A stretch of 36,257 nucleotides of DNA from an uncultured Bacteroidota bacterium (GCA_903835005.1 CAILLK010000124.1:1-36257); one strand, 5' to 3'; shown: positions 1-7,802, counted from the first letter of the stretch. Translations and numbers: made by a program. Notes: generated by a model from the letters alone, not told the origin.

Positions 1-2
1 AC

Positions 3-140
3 AACCAGAAAGTAATGGCACATAATGGTGAAATCAATGAGAAGATTCAACTGACAGGCAATCTGGCCAACGGTATGTATCTGCTTAACCTGCAATCAGC
101 GAGCGAGAACAGGGTATTCCATTTTGTAATTGAGCAATAA
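3..140 (+). CDS. C-terminal end of a T9SS-secreted protein (5' end outside window)
   Basis: Only the last 45 codons are present, read in the frame that ends at TAA 138-140. The tail contains LANGMYLLNLQS followed by RVFHFVIEQ. This is the usual end of a type A Por secretion-system (T9SS) C-terminal domain: G-x-Y-x-L strand, then a short strand that closes the beta-sandwich. In Bacteroidota this domain sends a cargo through the outer membrane and is removed at the cell surface. Nothing can be said about the catalytic or structural part, which lies left of the window. A clear hairpin terminator follows 25 bases later, so the gene ends its own transcript. Confidence 0.8.
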   Translation, partial: NQKVMAHNGEINEKIQLTGNLANGMYLLNLQSASENRVFHFVIEQ

Positions 141-164
141 TCACTGCAGTTTTTAAATAAAGAG

Positions 165-191
165 ACGGCCCCGGAATTTCGGGGCCGTTTT
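165..191 (+). terminator. Intrinsic terminator after the T9SS cargo gene
   Basis: ACGGCCCCG (165-173) pairs perfectly with CGGGGCCGT (180-188) around a six-base loop and runs into TTTT. It lies 25 bases after the stop codon of the upstream gene. Confidence 0.9.
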
Positions 192-235
192 GTTGGTCGC
201 CCGCCGTCACCTGATTTTTATTATTTTTATGCCGT

Positions 236-928
236 ATGGAACCGATATTGTTACTTCATGGGGCTCTGGGGTCAGCAGCGCAAATGGCCCGGATTGCTGA
301 TACCTTGCAGCCGCATTTTAAAGTTTGTATCCTCAATTTTGCGGGGCATGGCGGAAGGCAGATACCGGAAACTCCTTTTTCTATAGAATTATTTGCCGGC
401 GAAGTTATTCGCTTTATGGCCGCAGAGGGATTGGAAAAAATAAATATTTTTGGTTACAGCATGGGTGGTTATGTGGGTATGTACCTTGCAAAGCATTTTC
501 CTGCAAAGCTAGGCTGTCTCATTACCCTGGCTACCAGGTTCGAGTGGGATGAAGCAATAGCAGCAAATGAAGTAAATAAACTGGACCCGGTGAAAGCCGA
601 ACTTAAAGTGCCTGCATTTGCCGAATCACTCAGGCAACTGCATGCTCCTGAAGATTGGTAAAAGCTGATGATTAAAACGGCTGAAATGATGACTGGTATG
701 GGCGTTCAGAACCCCATTGAGCCTGTTGATTATAAAACAATTAATCTGCCAGTTATGCTTTTGCTAGGCGACAGAGATAAAATGGTAACACTAGACGAAA
801 CTGCCGGTGTATATAAGGCGTTACTAAATGCTTGTATGGCAATACTGCCAAACACAGGGCACCCTGTTGAGCAGGTTGATTCGGAGACAATTGCACTCCT
901 GGTCAGGAAATTTATTAAAAAGTATTGA
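236..928 (+). pseudogene. Alpha/beta hydrolase interrupted by an in-frame TAA
   Basis: One reading frame encodes a complete alpha/beta-hydrolase fold of about 230 residues but carries TAA at 659-661. The first part (236-661, 141 residues) has the oxyanion-hole motif LLHG near residues 6-9 and the nucleophile elbow GYSMGG with Ser75. The second part resumes in the same frame directly after the stop and supplies the acid (GDRDKMV) and the catalytic histidine (TGHPVE). The two halves are thus complementary and neither should be active alone. The sequence reads HAPEDW-stop-KLMIKTAEMM without a length change, so a single base substitution of a sense codon (for example GAA) is the simplest cause. 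Translation of the second half could restart at ATG 668, but it would lack the nucleophile. Sequencing error or stop read-through are alternatives. Confidence 0.8.
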
Positions 929-1124
929 GCTTTGACGCGGTATCAGTTACTTCATTCATACTTTAGGAATTGATTAGAATAAAGTCCTTTTGTATTGAAA
1001 GTGCCTCAAATTATAAGAGTGTCCCTGTTACTTTCACCTCGGTTTGAAGGATTGCGGCATCTTTTTTCAAAAATTATTATGACAAAATTTAAAACCTCCC
1101 TATCTTGCTTCCCAAATAGATATT

Positions 1125-1604
1125 ATGAGAAAGTTTTCCCTGATTGCAGCGATTATTGTTTTTGCTTTTACTGGTGCAACCCGTGCGCAGGATTTTACAG
1201 TAAGTGAACTGATGCAGTTAAGGACATCCTCGCTGAGTAATTTTGAAACAGTGGTAATGGAAAAGGGGTATACGCTTAATGATGTAGATAAGGAATATGA
1301 CCATTATGCTACTTTCAAGAAAGGACACAGCACAATATCATGGGGCTATGTGAAAAATGAACACTTTCAGCAGATCGATACTGTTATCATTTATCTCACA
1401 CCTAAGGAAGAGGAATATAATAAATTAAAAGAGAGTGTAAAAGACCGTAAAAGCAGGAATCATTTCTATAAAAATGAAACACATATCCTTCATGTAAACA
1501 TGGATAATGATGTGGTTGTTCACTTTTTTACCAAGTACAATGAGCGGCCTCTTTATGAGATCGAGGTTTCTCCCCTCGAGGGCGACCGATATGATCATAA
1601 ATAG
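1125..1604 (+). CDS. Secreted protein of unknown function
   Basis: A 159-residue protein starting at ATG 1125. It opens with a standard Sec signal peptide: MRK, then a hydrophobic stretch, with likely cleavage after ATRA and a mature protein beginning QDFTVSEL. There is no lipobox cysteine. The mature part is a small mixed alpha/beta protein with charged segments (EEEYNKLKESVKDRKSRN) and no recognisable catalytic motif. It stands alone, with 196 bases separating it from the broken hydrolase and 218 from the deformylase gene. I do not recognise the family. Location is probably periplasmic. Confidence 0.75.
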   Translation: MRKFSLIAAIIVFAFTGATRAQDFTVSELMQLRTSSLSNFETVVMEKGYTLNDVDKEYDHYATFKKGHSTISWGYVKNEHFQQIDTVIIYLTPKEEEYNKLKESVKDRKSRNHFYKNETHILHVNMDNDVVVHFFTKYNERPLYEIEVSPLEGDRYDHK

Positions 1605-1732
1605 GTTAATTGTGGCTCTGTTTTAATTTTACGGCCTATTTACGCCACACTCAATAGTAATATTTGCGATTATATTAGTTAATATCCATAGCTGGAGTAA
1701 ATAGTGTATTCTGTTAACGCCAAAAAATGATT

Positions 1733-1740
1733 TAACTTTG
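1733..1740 (+). promoter_or_regulatory. Bacteroidota -7 promoter element upstream of def
   Basis: TAACTTTG matches the TAnnTTTG -7 consensus of the Bacteroidota primary sigma factor. It lies about 80 bases before the def start. The -33 region (TTCTG around 1709) is only a weak match. Confidence 0.45.
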
Positions 1741-1822
1741 CCAACTTTATTATGAAATCCCGAACAGTTCTGAAATGGAAAATTGCCGGAGATTTTGATT
1801 TTTGATTTTTGAATTTTATTAA

Positions 1823-2401
1823 ATGATTTTGCCGGTTGTTGCATATGGTAACCCCATATTGCGTAAAGTTTGTGATACCATTACGCCAGAATATCCTGAT
1901 CTGGGCAAATTGATAGCTGATATGTGGGAAACCGTATACAACAGTAACGGGGTAGGGCTTGCTGCACCGCAAATCAACCGGCCTGTGCGGTTGTTTGTCA
2001 TTGATACCATTCAGATCGTTGAAGATTTTAACGACGAAGACAAGAAGAAATATCCGGGTGAAGTGCCTATAAAGCAGGTTTTTATAAACGCTACAAAAAT
2101 TGAAGATACAGGTGATACCTGGGCATATAATGAAGGTTGCCTCAGTATACCCAAGGTAAGGGAAGATATTCAGCGGAACAGCAAGGTGCATATTAAGTAT
2201 TTCGATGAGCATTTTGTTGAGCATACCGGTATTTTTCACGGCATCACTGCACGCGTCATTCAGCACGAATATGATCATATAGAGGGTAAATTGTTCATAG
2301 ACTACCTGTCGCCGCTGAAGAAAAGGCTGATTAAGAAGAAACTTGATGATATCAGCGCCGGAAAGGTTAAAACAGACTACAGGATGCTGTTTCCGAAATA
2401 A
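1823..2401 (+). CDS. def: Peptide deformylase
   Basis: A 192-residue metal-dependent peptide deformylase that removes the N-formyl group from nascent proteins in the cytoplasm. All three signature motifs are present: GVGLAAPQI (residues 43-51), EGCLSIP (104-110, metal ligand Cys106) and QHEYDHIEG (147-155, HExxH ligands and catalytic Glu). Length and spacing are normal for the family. An acidic/lysine insertion (residues about 68-82, DFNDEDKKKYPGE) between motifs 1 and 2 is common in Bacteroidota homologues. ATG 1823 is the only sensible start; the protein begins MILPVVAYG, close to the usual N-terminus. The gene is monocistronic here. Confidence 0.97.
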   Translation: MILPVVAYGNPILRKVCDTITPEYPDLGKLIADMWETVYNSNGVGLAAPQINRPVRLFVIDTIQIVEDFNDEDKKKYPGEVPIKQVFINATKIEDTGDTWAYNEGCLSIPKVREDIQRNSKVHIKYFDEHFVEHTGIFHGITARVIQHEYDHIEGKLFIDYLSPLKKRLIKKKLDDISAGKVKTDYRMLFPK

Positions 2402-2472
2402 CAGCCATCAGCCAGTTGACAATTTAGAGTTAAGAATTTAATCTGACAGTTGGCATTTGGCAGTTTACGCTT

Positions 2473-2480
2473 TACATTTG
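2473..2480 (+). promoter_or_regulatory. -7 promoter element for the ECF sigma operon
   Basis: TACATTTG fits TAnnTTTG. A TTGG at 2450-2453, 19 bases upstream, may serve as a weak -33 element. Transcription would begin only a few bases before the TTG start at 2495, which supports that non-ATG start. Confidence 0.5.
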
Positions 2481-2494
2481 AGTATTGAATCCAA

Positions 2495-3043
2495 TTGGCT
2501 GCAACACCATTATATAACGAAGAAGAGCTGGTGCTCCTGCTGAAACAGCAGAGCAGGGAAGCTTTTAATTACCTGTACAAACAGTACGGGGCAGTATTGT
2601 ATGGCGTTATCAATAAGGTGGTTTATGATGAGCATATAGCTGAAGATGTGCTCCAGGATGTATTTGTGAAAATCTGGACCAACATTGGCCAGTATGATGC
2701 AGCTAAGGGCCGTATCTATACCTGGATGATCAATATTGCCCGTAATGCATCTATTGACAAGCTGAGGTCGAAAGGTGAAATTATGAAAGGTAAAATCCAA
2801 ACCGGAGAGGCTGTCGTAAATAATCTGGAACGGGGAATGAAAACGGAGCAGACGACAGATACAATAGGCCTGCGCAAGATGGTGGCAGCTCTGAAACCGG
2901 AGTATGAAACTATTATCAGTCTGGCGTATTTCAAAGGCTTTACTCTGGATGAAATTTCAAAAACATTAGGATTGCCTCTTGGTACTGTCAAGACCAGGAT
3001 GCGAAGTGGTATAAAACAATTAAGAGAAGTGTTTAATAATTAA
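2495..3043 (+). CDS. ECF-type RNA polymerase sigma factor
   Basis: A 182-residue extracytoplasmic-function sigma-70 factor. Region 2 (about residues 20-90) contains DEHIAEDVLQDVFVKIW and the YTWMINIARNASIDKLRS segment that contacts the -10 element. Region 4 (about 125-178) contains the helix-turn-helix FTLDEISKTLGLPLGTVKTRM. The start must be TTG 2495: an in-frame TGA lies at 2486 and the first internal Met is far inside region 2. It is followed after 12 bases by a membrane anti-sigma gene, so the two form a standard sigma/anti-sigma operon. The target regulon cannot be read from the window. Confidence 0.93.
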   Translation: MAATPLYNEEELVLLLKQQSREAFNYLYKQYGAVLYGVINKVVYDEHIAEDVLQDVFVKIWTNIGQYDAAKGRIYTWMINIARNASIDKLRSKGEIMKGKIQTGEAVVNNLERGMKTEQTTDTIGLRKMVAALKPEYETIISLAYFKGFTLDEISKTLGLPLGTVKTRMRSGIKQLREVFNN

Positions 3044-3055
3044 GAATGCAATAAA

Positions 3056-3886
3056 GTGGATACCAGAGAATACATAGAGTCAGGCATACTGGAAGCATAC
3101 GTGCTCGGAGCCCTCACTGCAGAGGAGCGCCGGGAGGTTGATTCCGTTATTGCACAATATCCCGATCTCCGTAAAGAGGTAAGTGATATTGAAGAATCTA
3201 TGTTCCGTTATTGCCAGTCCTTTGCTGTTAATCCGCCAGCCGGGTTGCAAATAAAGATTGAGCAGGCCTTGCAGGGAATCAGTGCAAATACTGGAGCCAG
3301 CGCCACTGGTTCAGCCCCAAAATCCAGAGCTATTCCGCTGAATCCGGATTACCGCCGGCCAACTATTATGTGGAGAAATGCAGCAGCTTTGGCACTGTTC
3401 ATTTGCAGCCTGGCTGTAAATTATTATTTCTGGGACCAGGGCAATCATGAAAAGCAGGAAAAGATAGCGCTTACCCTGGAAATGAATAAAATGAAAGCCG
3501 ACCAGCAACTGCAGGCCGACCTGGTAAGTGAATACAGAAGCTCGAAAGCCATGATGGCTGATACCGGGATACAAACCATAGTGATGCATACTGTTTTGCC
3601 CGGGCACCCGATGGCTGCAACCTTATACTGGAGCAAGGGCAATGGCGAGGCTTATGTAGCAATGGATGCTCTGCCCAAACCACCCAAGGGCATGCAGTAC
3701 CAGCTATGGGTTATACAGAATGGCAAACCAGTAAGCATGGGCACACTGCCCGATGATATGGCCAATACACCGCTTATGCAAAAGGTGGGTATGCAGGTAA
3801 TGGCCGGTGAGGCATTTGCCATATCGCTTGAGAAAAGAGGAGGCAACCCTACGCCTACCACAGTATATGTGGTGGGTAAGGCTTAA
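3056..3886 (+). CDS. Membrane-bound anti-sigma factor, RskA-like
   Basis: A 276-residue protein starting at GTG 3056, 12 bases after the sigma gene. The cytoplasmic N-terminal domain (residues 1-60, with LEAYVLGALTAEER) resembles the sigma-binding domain of RskA-type anti-sigma factors and lacks the zinc-binding HxxxCxxC motif. One membrane segment follows (about 107-126). After it come a predicted coiled coil (about 130-165) and a C-terminal periplasmic domain with YVAMDALPKPPKGMQYQLWV and MGTLP, typical of the RskA C-terminal domain. It should hold the adjacent sigma factor at the membrane until an envelope signal triggers its proteolysis. Two hairpins downstream end the operon. Confidence 0.88.
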   Translation: MDTREYIESGILEAYVLGALTAEERREVDSVIAQYPDLRKEVSDIEESMFRYCQSFAVNPPAGLQIKIEQALQGISANTGASATGSAPKSRAIPLNPDYRRPTIMWRNAAALALFICSLAVNYYFWDQGNHEKQEKIALTLEMNKMKADQQLQADLVSEYRSSKAMMADTGIQTIVMHTVLPGHPMAATLYWSKGNGEAYVAMDALPKPPKGMQYQLWVIQNGKPVSMGTLPDDMANTPLMQKVGMQVMAGEAFAISLEKRGGNPTPTTVYVVGKA

Positions 3887-3921
3887 AAATTTCAATTCTG
3901 ATTTATTGCTTCATTCACCTA

Positions 3922-3938
3922 TGCCTGCAAAGCAGGCA
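3922..3938 (+). terminator. Hairpin downstream of the anti-sigma gene
   Basis: TGCCTGC (3922-3928) and GCAGGCA (3932-3938) form a seven-base-pair stem with an AAA loop, followed by ATTTATCTTTT. It is the weaker of two adjacent hairpins 36-100 bases after the stop codon. Confidence 0.5.
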
Positions 3939-3967
3939 ATTTATCTTTTAGATAGTTGCATTGGAAA

Positions 3968-3995
3968 CCACCTGCTTGCAGGTGGATTTTATTTT
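3968..3995 (+). terminator. Intrinsic terminator between the anti-sigma gene and the arsR operon
   Basis: CCACCTG (3968-3974) pairs with CAGGTGG (3979-3985) around CTTG, followed by ATTTTATTTT. It separates the sigma/anti-sigma transcript from the arsR promoter that begins 20 bases later. Confidence 0.85.
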
Positions 3996-4015
3996 GAAAA
4001 AAAATTGAAAAAAAT

Positions 4016-4062
4016 TTTGTGCAACCAAAAGGTTTCCTATATTTGTGCAACCAAAAGGTTTC
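4016..4062 (+). promoter_or_regulatory. Promoter with two tandem operator-like sites for the arsR operon
   Basis: A 21-base sequence containing GCAACCAAAAGGTTTC occurs twice, at 4016-4036 and 4042-4062, with a 26-base period. Its core AACC-AAAA-GGTT is a palindrome with an AT spacer. A -33 TTTG (4016-4019) and a -7 TATATTTG (4038-4045), 18 bases apart, form a good Bacteroidota promoter. The first operator core lies between the two elements and the second directly after -7. Occupancy by the ArsR-type product of the first gene would block RNA polymerase, so autorepression is the natural reading. ATG 4068 follows within a few bases. Confidence 0.75.
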
Positions 4063-4067
4063 GTGTT

Positions 4068-4403
4068 ATGAGAAGAGATGTGTTTCAGGCAATTGCTGAC
4101 CCGACGAGAAGGGAGATTCTGAACATGCTGGCAAGGCAACCACTGAATGTAAATACTGTGGCCGAAAACTTTGATGTGAGCCGCGCTGCTATCTATAAGC
4201 ACATGAAAATACTGATAGAGTGCGGCCTTATAGATATGAAGCAGAAGGGAAGGGAGCGGTTTTGCGAAGCTAAGCTTGAGCAACTAAGCGAAGTACATGA
4301 ATGGATAGAACAGTACAGGAAGTACTGGGAAGGCAAACTTGACTCGCTGGAAGCCTATTTATTTAAACTTCAAAACGATAAAGATGCAACAGAACGAAAA
4401 TAA
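4068..4403 (+). CDS. ArsR-family winged-helix repressor (SRPBCC-operon type)
   Basis: A 111-residue ArsR/SmtB-fold regulator. The start is ATG 4068, six bases after the second operator; a longer open frame from 3807 runs through the preceding terminators and promoter and is not credible. The N-terminus MRRDVFQAIADPTRREIL is the signature of this subfamily. The winged helix spans about residues 28-75, with recognition helix DVSRAAIYKHMKIL. The ELCVCDL metal-binding motif is absent, so it is not a metal sensor in the classical sense. It is the first gene of an operon with SRPBCC (AHSA1-type) proteins, an arrangement seen widely in bacteria. Its end overlaps the next gene by 20 bases, indicating translational coupling. 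The inducing signal is unknown. Confidence 0.93.
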   Translation: MRRDVFQAIADPTRREILNMLARQPLNVNTVAENFDVSRAAIYKHMKILIECGLIDMKQKGRERFCEAKLEQLSEVHEWIEQYRKYWEGKLDSLEAYLFKLQNDKDATERK

Positions 4404-5319
4404 TACTGCCGACAGGGAACTCCGGGTTTCCAGAATACTGAATGCACCTGTAGAACTGGTATGGGAAGTATGGACCAACCCTGATCATATAAAAAACTGG
4501 TGGGGACCAAACGGGTTCACAAATACCATTGCCAAAATGGATCTCAGGAACGGAGGTGAGTGGGAACTTGTGATGCATGGGCCCGATGGCACGGACTATA
4601 AAAATAAAAGCGTTTTTACAGAGGTGGTTGCGTTTGAAAAGATCGTCTATAAGCACTTTGCTCCAATATTCACTGCTACAATTAAATTCAGCAAAGAAGG
4701 CCATAAAACTAAGATAGACTGGCATATGCTTTTTGAAACAAAAGAGGAATTTATGCAGGTAGTGAAGACGCATAAAGCAGATGAAGGGCTGAAGCAGAAT
4801 ATTGATAAGCTGAACAATTACCTGGAATCGCAATTGCGGATGCGCGGGCAGCTCAAAACCACCAGCACTTCCAGAACCAGCACATTTCTGAATTTCCCAG
4901 GTAATACTGAAGAAGCTTTTCTTTTTTACCGGTCGGTTTTTAATACTGAATTCAACGGCGGGGGCATAGAAAGATTAGGGGATGTACCGGCAACTGATGG
5001 ACAACCACCATTATCTGAAGAGGATAAAAAGCTGATTTTACATGTAGAACTGCCTATATTGGGCGGTCATATACTGATGGCCACCGATGCACCTGAGTCA
5101 ATGGGTTTTAAGGTGATTTTCGGCAACAACTCTCATATCAATCTGGAACCAGATTGCAGAGAAGAAACGAAGCGGTTGTTTGAATCGCTATCTGAAGGTG
5201 GTAAGGTAACGATGGAACTGAGAGATATGTTCCTGGGAAAATATTTCGCTTATTACGGAAGCTGCACCGATAAATTTGGTGTGAACTGGATGTTTAATTG
5301 TATTGTAAAAGAAAACTAA
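4384..5319 (+). CDS. Fusion of an SRPBCC (AHSA1-type) domain and a VOC/PhnB-like domain
   Basis: A 311-residue protein; ATG 4384 lies inside the end of arsR. Residues about 8-155 form an SRPBCC/AHSA1 domain (RILNAPVELVWEVWTNPDHI, then NWWGP) with a ligand cavity. Residues about 165-308 form a VOC-fold domain of the PhnB type (FLNFPGNTEEAFLFYRSVF, LILHVELPILGGHILMATD, then YYGSCTDKFGVNWMF). These two modules are usually separate genes in similar operons, so this is a gene fusion with a Ser/Thr-rich linker near residue 160. No substrate can be named. The gene is second in the arsR operon and is followed after 11 bases by another SRPBCC gene. Confidence 0.88.
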   Translation: MQQNENNTADRELRVSRILNAPVELVWEVWTNPDHIKNWWGPNGFTNTIAKMDLRNGGEWELVMHGPDGTDYKNKSVFTEVVAFEKIVYKHFAPIFTATIKFSKEGHKTKIDWHMLFETKEEFMQVVKTHKADEGLKQNIDKLNNYLESQLRMRGQLKTTSTSRTSTFLNFPGNTEEAFLFYRSVFNTEFNGGGIERLGDVPATDGQPPLSEEDKKLILHVELPILGGHILMATDAPESMGFKVIFGNNSHINLEPDCREETKRLFESLSEGGKVTMELRDMFLGKYFAYYGSCTDKFGVNWMFNCIVKEN

Positions 5320-5330
5320 ATCAAAATAAA

Positions 5331-5840
5331 ATGGAACAAACACAAACAACAAATCAGGAACTGATAATAACCAGGTTATTTGAAGCCCCACGTGAACTTG
5401 TATTTAAAGTATGTTCAGAAGCAGAACATCTGGCACAATGGTGGGGGCCCAAGGGCAGTACTTTGCAGGTAAAGGAGTTTAATTTTAAGCCGGATGGCAT
5501 TTTTCATTACTGCATGGAAATGGGCCCTATGGTGATGTGGGGCAAGTTCCGGTACATTGAAATGAATGAGCCGGAGCGGATCGTATTTGTCAATTCCTTT
5601 TCGGATGAGGCGGGAAATGTAACGCCTAATGCTTTCCTTCCCGATTTTCCGCTGGAGATAATGAATATACTGACCTTAACGGAACACGATGGCAGGACCA
5701 CCCTTACACTGAAAGGGAGCCCAATAAATGCTTCAGAGAAGGAAATGACTACTTTCCAGGGTATGATGGGCGGTTTGCAACACGGTTTTGCAGGTACATT
5801 TGAACAGTTGGATACTTATCTCCTAACGCTTCAAAAATAA
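5331..5840 (+). CDS. SRPBCC-domain protein (AHSA1 type)
   Basis: A 169-residue cytoplasmic protein starting at ATG 5331. It begins with the family pattern ITRLFEAPRELVFKVCSEAEHL and AQWWGPKG. The remainder matches one AHSA1-type domain (WGKFRYIEMNEPERIVFVNSF and a C-terminal helix QHGFAGTFEQLDTYL). The longer frame from 5298 overlaps the previous gene and starts within its coding end. It is third in the operon, with 11 and 4 bases to its neighbours. It has about a fold-level resemblance to the next gene, so the two probably arose by duplication. The ligand or activity is unknown. Confidence 0.9.
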   Translation: MEQTQTTNQELIITRLFEAPRELVFKVCSEAEHLAQWWGPKGSTLQVKEFNFKPDGIFHYCMEMGPMVMWGKFRYIEMNEPERIVFVNSFSDEAGNVTPNAFLPDFPLEIMNILTLTEHDGRTTLTLKGSPINASEKEMTTFQGMMGGLQHGFAGTFEQLDTYLLTLQK

Positions 5841-5844
5841 CTTC

Positions 5845-6309
5845 ATGGAACAGCCAAAGATAAAGGAGGTGTACTTAACCAGGGTAATCAATGCTGCCCG
5901 GGAACTTGTTTACAGGGTTTGGACAGAGCCGGAACACCTGGCGCAATGGTGGGGCCCGCGCGGGTTTTCAGCTCCGGTTTGCGAAGCAGATGTAAGGCCG
6001 GGTGGTAATATCCGTATTCATATGGACCATCCTGCTTTTCCTGATCACTGGATGACCGGTACATTTCATGAAGTGGTTGCGCCTGAGAAACTGGTATTTT
6101 CTTTTAAGGCTTTTGTGAACCAAGATGGGATTGCGATGCTCGAAGGGGTTAATTCAATTACATTTGAAGAGGAGCAGGGTAACACAAAACTGACGGTGCA
6201 TGCCGCAATTACAAAGGCAGCACCTGGAATGGAGATGGCGCTGGCGGGAATGAACCAGGGATGGAGCGAGAGCCTGGACAAAATGGAGGAATATATTGCC
6301 TGTTTTTAA
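5845..6309 (+). CDS. SRPBCC-domain protein (AHSA1 type)
   Basis: A 154-residue single-domain protein with TRVINAARELVYRVWTEPEHL and AQWWGPRGF at the start, DHWMTGTFHEVVAPEKLVFSF in the middle and a closing helix MNQGWSESLDKMEEYI. It begins four bases after the previous stop. Its second strand region and AQWWGP motif are nearest to those of the preceding gene, consistent with tandem duplication and divergence. Cytoplasmic; substrate unknown. Confidence 0.9.
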   Translation: MEQPKIKEVYLTRVINAARELVYRVWTEPEHLAQWWGPRGFSAPVCEADVRPGGNIRIHMDHPAFPDHWMTGTFHEVVAPEKLVFSFKAFVNQDGIAMLEGVNSITFEEEQGNTKLTVHAAITKAAPGMEMALAGMNQGWSESLDKMEEYIACF

Positions 6310-6328
6310 ACTAAAATCAAAACCTGAA

Positions 6329-6709
6329 ATGAAAAGTACCAAAATAATTTACTGGATATTTACCTGCATTCTAGCAGGCTTTATAGGGTTTTCATCCATA
6401 CCCGATATCCTTTGCACCCCCGATGCGGTCAGGATTGTATGCACTCAATTGCATTACCCTGAATATTTTCTGCGTTTCATTGGGATAGCCAAACTCCTGG
6501 GTGCCATTGCTATCCTTATTCCCGGATTTCCGCGGATTAAAGAATGGGCATATGCCGGTATTGCTTATGATCTGCTGGCTGCTACCTATTCCATGAATGC
6601 AATTGGCGCACCCGTCAGCGGATTGTTGTTTATGGCTGGTTTTCTGGCGCTGTTTGCTGTATCCTATATTTATTCGCACAAGATGCAGCAATTTGCTAAA
6701 ACTGCTTAA
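6329..6709 (+). CDS. DoxX-like integral membrane protein
   Basis: A 126-residue protein with four predicted membrane helices (about residues 5-25, 44-66, 73-91 and 94-116), in the pattern of DoxX-like family proteins (FIGFSSIPDIL near the start, FLRFIGIAKLLGAIAIL, EWAYAGIAYDLLAATYS). ATG 6329 is preferred; an in-frame TTG at 6296 would overlap the previous gene. DoxX-like proteins often accompany ArsR/SRPBCC operons, which fits its place as fifth gene. The biochemical role is unknown. Confidence 0.88.
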   Translation: MKSTKIIYWIFTCILAGFIGFSSIPDILCTPDAVRIVCTQLHYPEYFLRFIGIAKLLGAIAILIPGFPRIKEWAYAGIAYDLLAATYSMNAIGAPVSGLLFMAGFLALFAVSYIYSHKMQQFAKTA

Positions 6710-6720
6710 AACCAGATAGA

Positions 6721-7149
6721 ATGACTGACAACCAACCTGTAATAGTAGAACGCACCTTCAATGTGCCTTTTTTAACTTTGTGGGAAGCCATAACAGATGC
6801 AGGAGCAATGCGGAAATGGTTTATCCCTGTTACAGAGTTCAGGCCTGAGGTGGGGTTCGAATTTCAATTTCTGGAGGGAGACACTAAAGAGAAGTACCTG
6901 CACATCTGTAAAGTTACGGAGGTAGTGGATGGCAAAAAGATATCCTATACATGGCGGTATGACGGTTATGAGGGCAATACGCTGGTGACGTTTGAATTAA
7001 TCCCCGACGGCGGCAAAACAATACTGAGGCTCACTCATGCCGGAACAGAAACCCTCCCGGCAAATAAACCCGAACTCTCGAAACAAAACCATGCTGATGG
7101 CTGGGAATACCTGATAGGAAAGTCGCTGAAAAATTACCTGGGAGCTTAA
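6721..7149 (+). CDS. SRPBCC-domain protein (AHSA1 type), last gene of the arsR operon
   Basis: A 142-residue single SRPBCC domain: VERTFNVPFLTLWEAITDAGAMRKWF at the N-terminus, YTWRYDGYEGNTLVTFELIP in the middle and HADGWEYLIGKSLKNYL at the end. It lacks the WWGP motif of the three other SRPBCC domains and is a more distant member. It starts 11 bases after the DoxX gene. Its stop is separated by a single base from the stop of the convergent response regulator gene, so there is no room for a dedicated terminator. Confidence 0.9.
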   Translation: MTDNQPVIVERTFNVPFLTLWEAITDAGAMRKWFIPVTEFRPEVGFEFQFLEGDTKEKYLHICKVTEVVDGKKISYTWRYDGYEGNTLVTFELIPDGGKTILRLTHAGTETLPANKPELSKQNHADGWEYLIGKSLKNYLGA

Positions 7150-7150
7150 C

Positions 7151-7798
7151 TCATCTGATAATCCCGTTCTTTAGTGCATAAACTACCAGACCGGCGGTAT
7201 TACGGACCCCTATTTTTTCGATCAGCGAAGTTCTGATTCCTTCAATGGTGCGCGGACTGAGGAATATTTTTAGTGCTATTTCGGCAGTTGTCAGTTCCTG
7301 GCATATCAGTTTCAGCACTTCGGTTTCGCGGTCGTTGAGTTTTATGGCATCTTTGAAGTTAATATTACTGTTCTTCAATGTTATTTTTCTCAGCATGGTG
7401 CTGCTGACAATCGGATTGAAATAATAATCGTTTGCAAATACCGAGTGTATGGCTTTCTTTATTTCATCAGGTTCTGCATTCTTGAGCAGGTACCCATTGG
7501 CGCCAAGCTCCAGAAGGTGCAGAATAATATGCTCATCATCAATAGAAGTAAGCATGAGAATTTTAATACCCGGATAGGAGTGATGGAGCTTTTTTGTAGC
7601 TTCAATGCCATCCATTTCCGGCATTTTGAGGTCTAGCAATACTACATCAGGTATTTGTTTTTCAACAAGGCTCATCAGTTTTAAGCCATTGTCTGCCTCT
7701 CCCACCAGATTTAGGCTTTCATCGTCAGAGAGCGCGTATTTCAGCCCCTGACGGAAAATTTTATGGTCATCGGCTATAATGTATTTTATTAAACTCAT
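7151..7798 (-). CDS. LuxR/NarL-type response regulator
   Basis: A 215-residue two-domain transcription factor. The receiver domain (residues 4-120) has the acidic pair Asp10-Asp11, phosphoacceptor Asp56 in VVLLDLKMPEMDG, the Thr in LMLTS and the Lys in LLKNAEP. The C-terminal LuxR helix-turn-helix (about 150-212) reads LNDRETEVLKLICQ, then TTAEIALKIFLSPRTIEGIR. It is encoded four bases downstream of the histidine kinase that should phosphorylate it. The two genes and the membrane protein upstream form one minus-strand operon. Target genes are not evident. Confidence 0.95.
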   Translation of the reverse strand: MSLIKYIIADDHKIFRQGLKYALSDDESLNLVGEADNGLKLMSLVEKQIPDVVLLDLKMPEMDGIEATKKLHHSYPGIKILMLTSIDDEHIILHLLELGANGYLLKNAEPDEIKKAIHSVFANDYYFNPIVSSTMLRKITLKNSNINFKDAIKLNDRETEVLKLICQELTTAEIALKIFLSPRTIEGIRTSLIEKIGVRNTAGLVVYALKNGIIR

Positions 7799-7802
7799 TT
7801 GT

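Noticed and set aside
1752..1805. Small open frame of 17 codons between the def promoter element and def
   Set aside because: No conserved sequence or coding signal beyond its ATG; it ends in simple GATTTTT repeats.
1679..2278. Minus-strand frame of 199 codons
   Set aside because: It is antisense to peptide deformylase, whose motifs are all intact; the translation has no family pattern.
3807..4067. Upstream extension of the arsR frame
   Set aside because: It would run through two terminator hairpins and the promoter; ATG 4068 gives the standard N-terminus.
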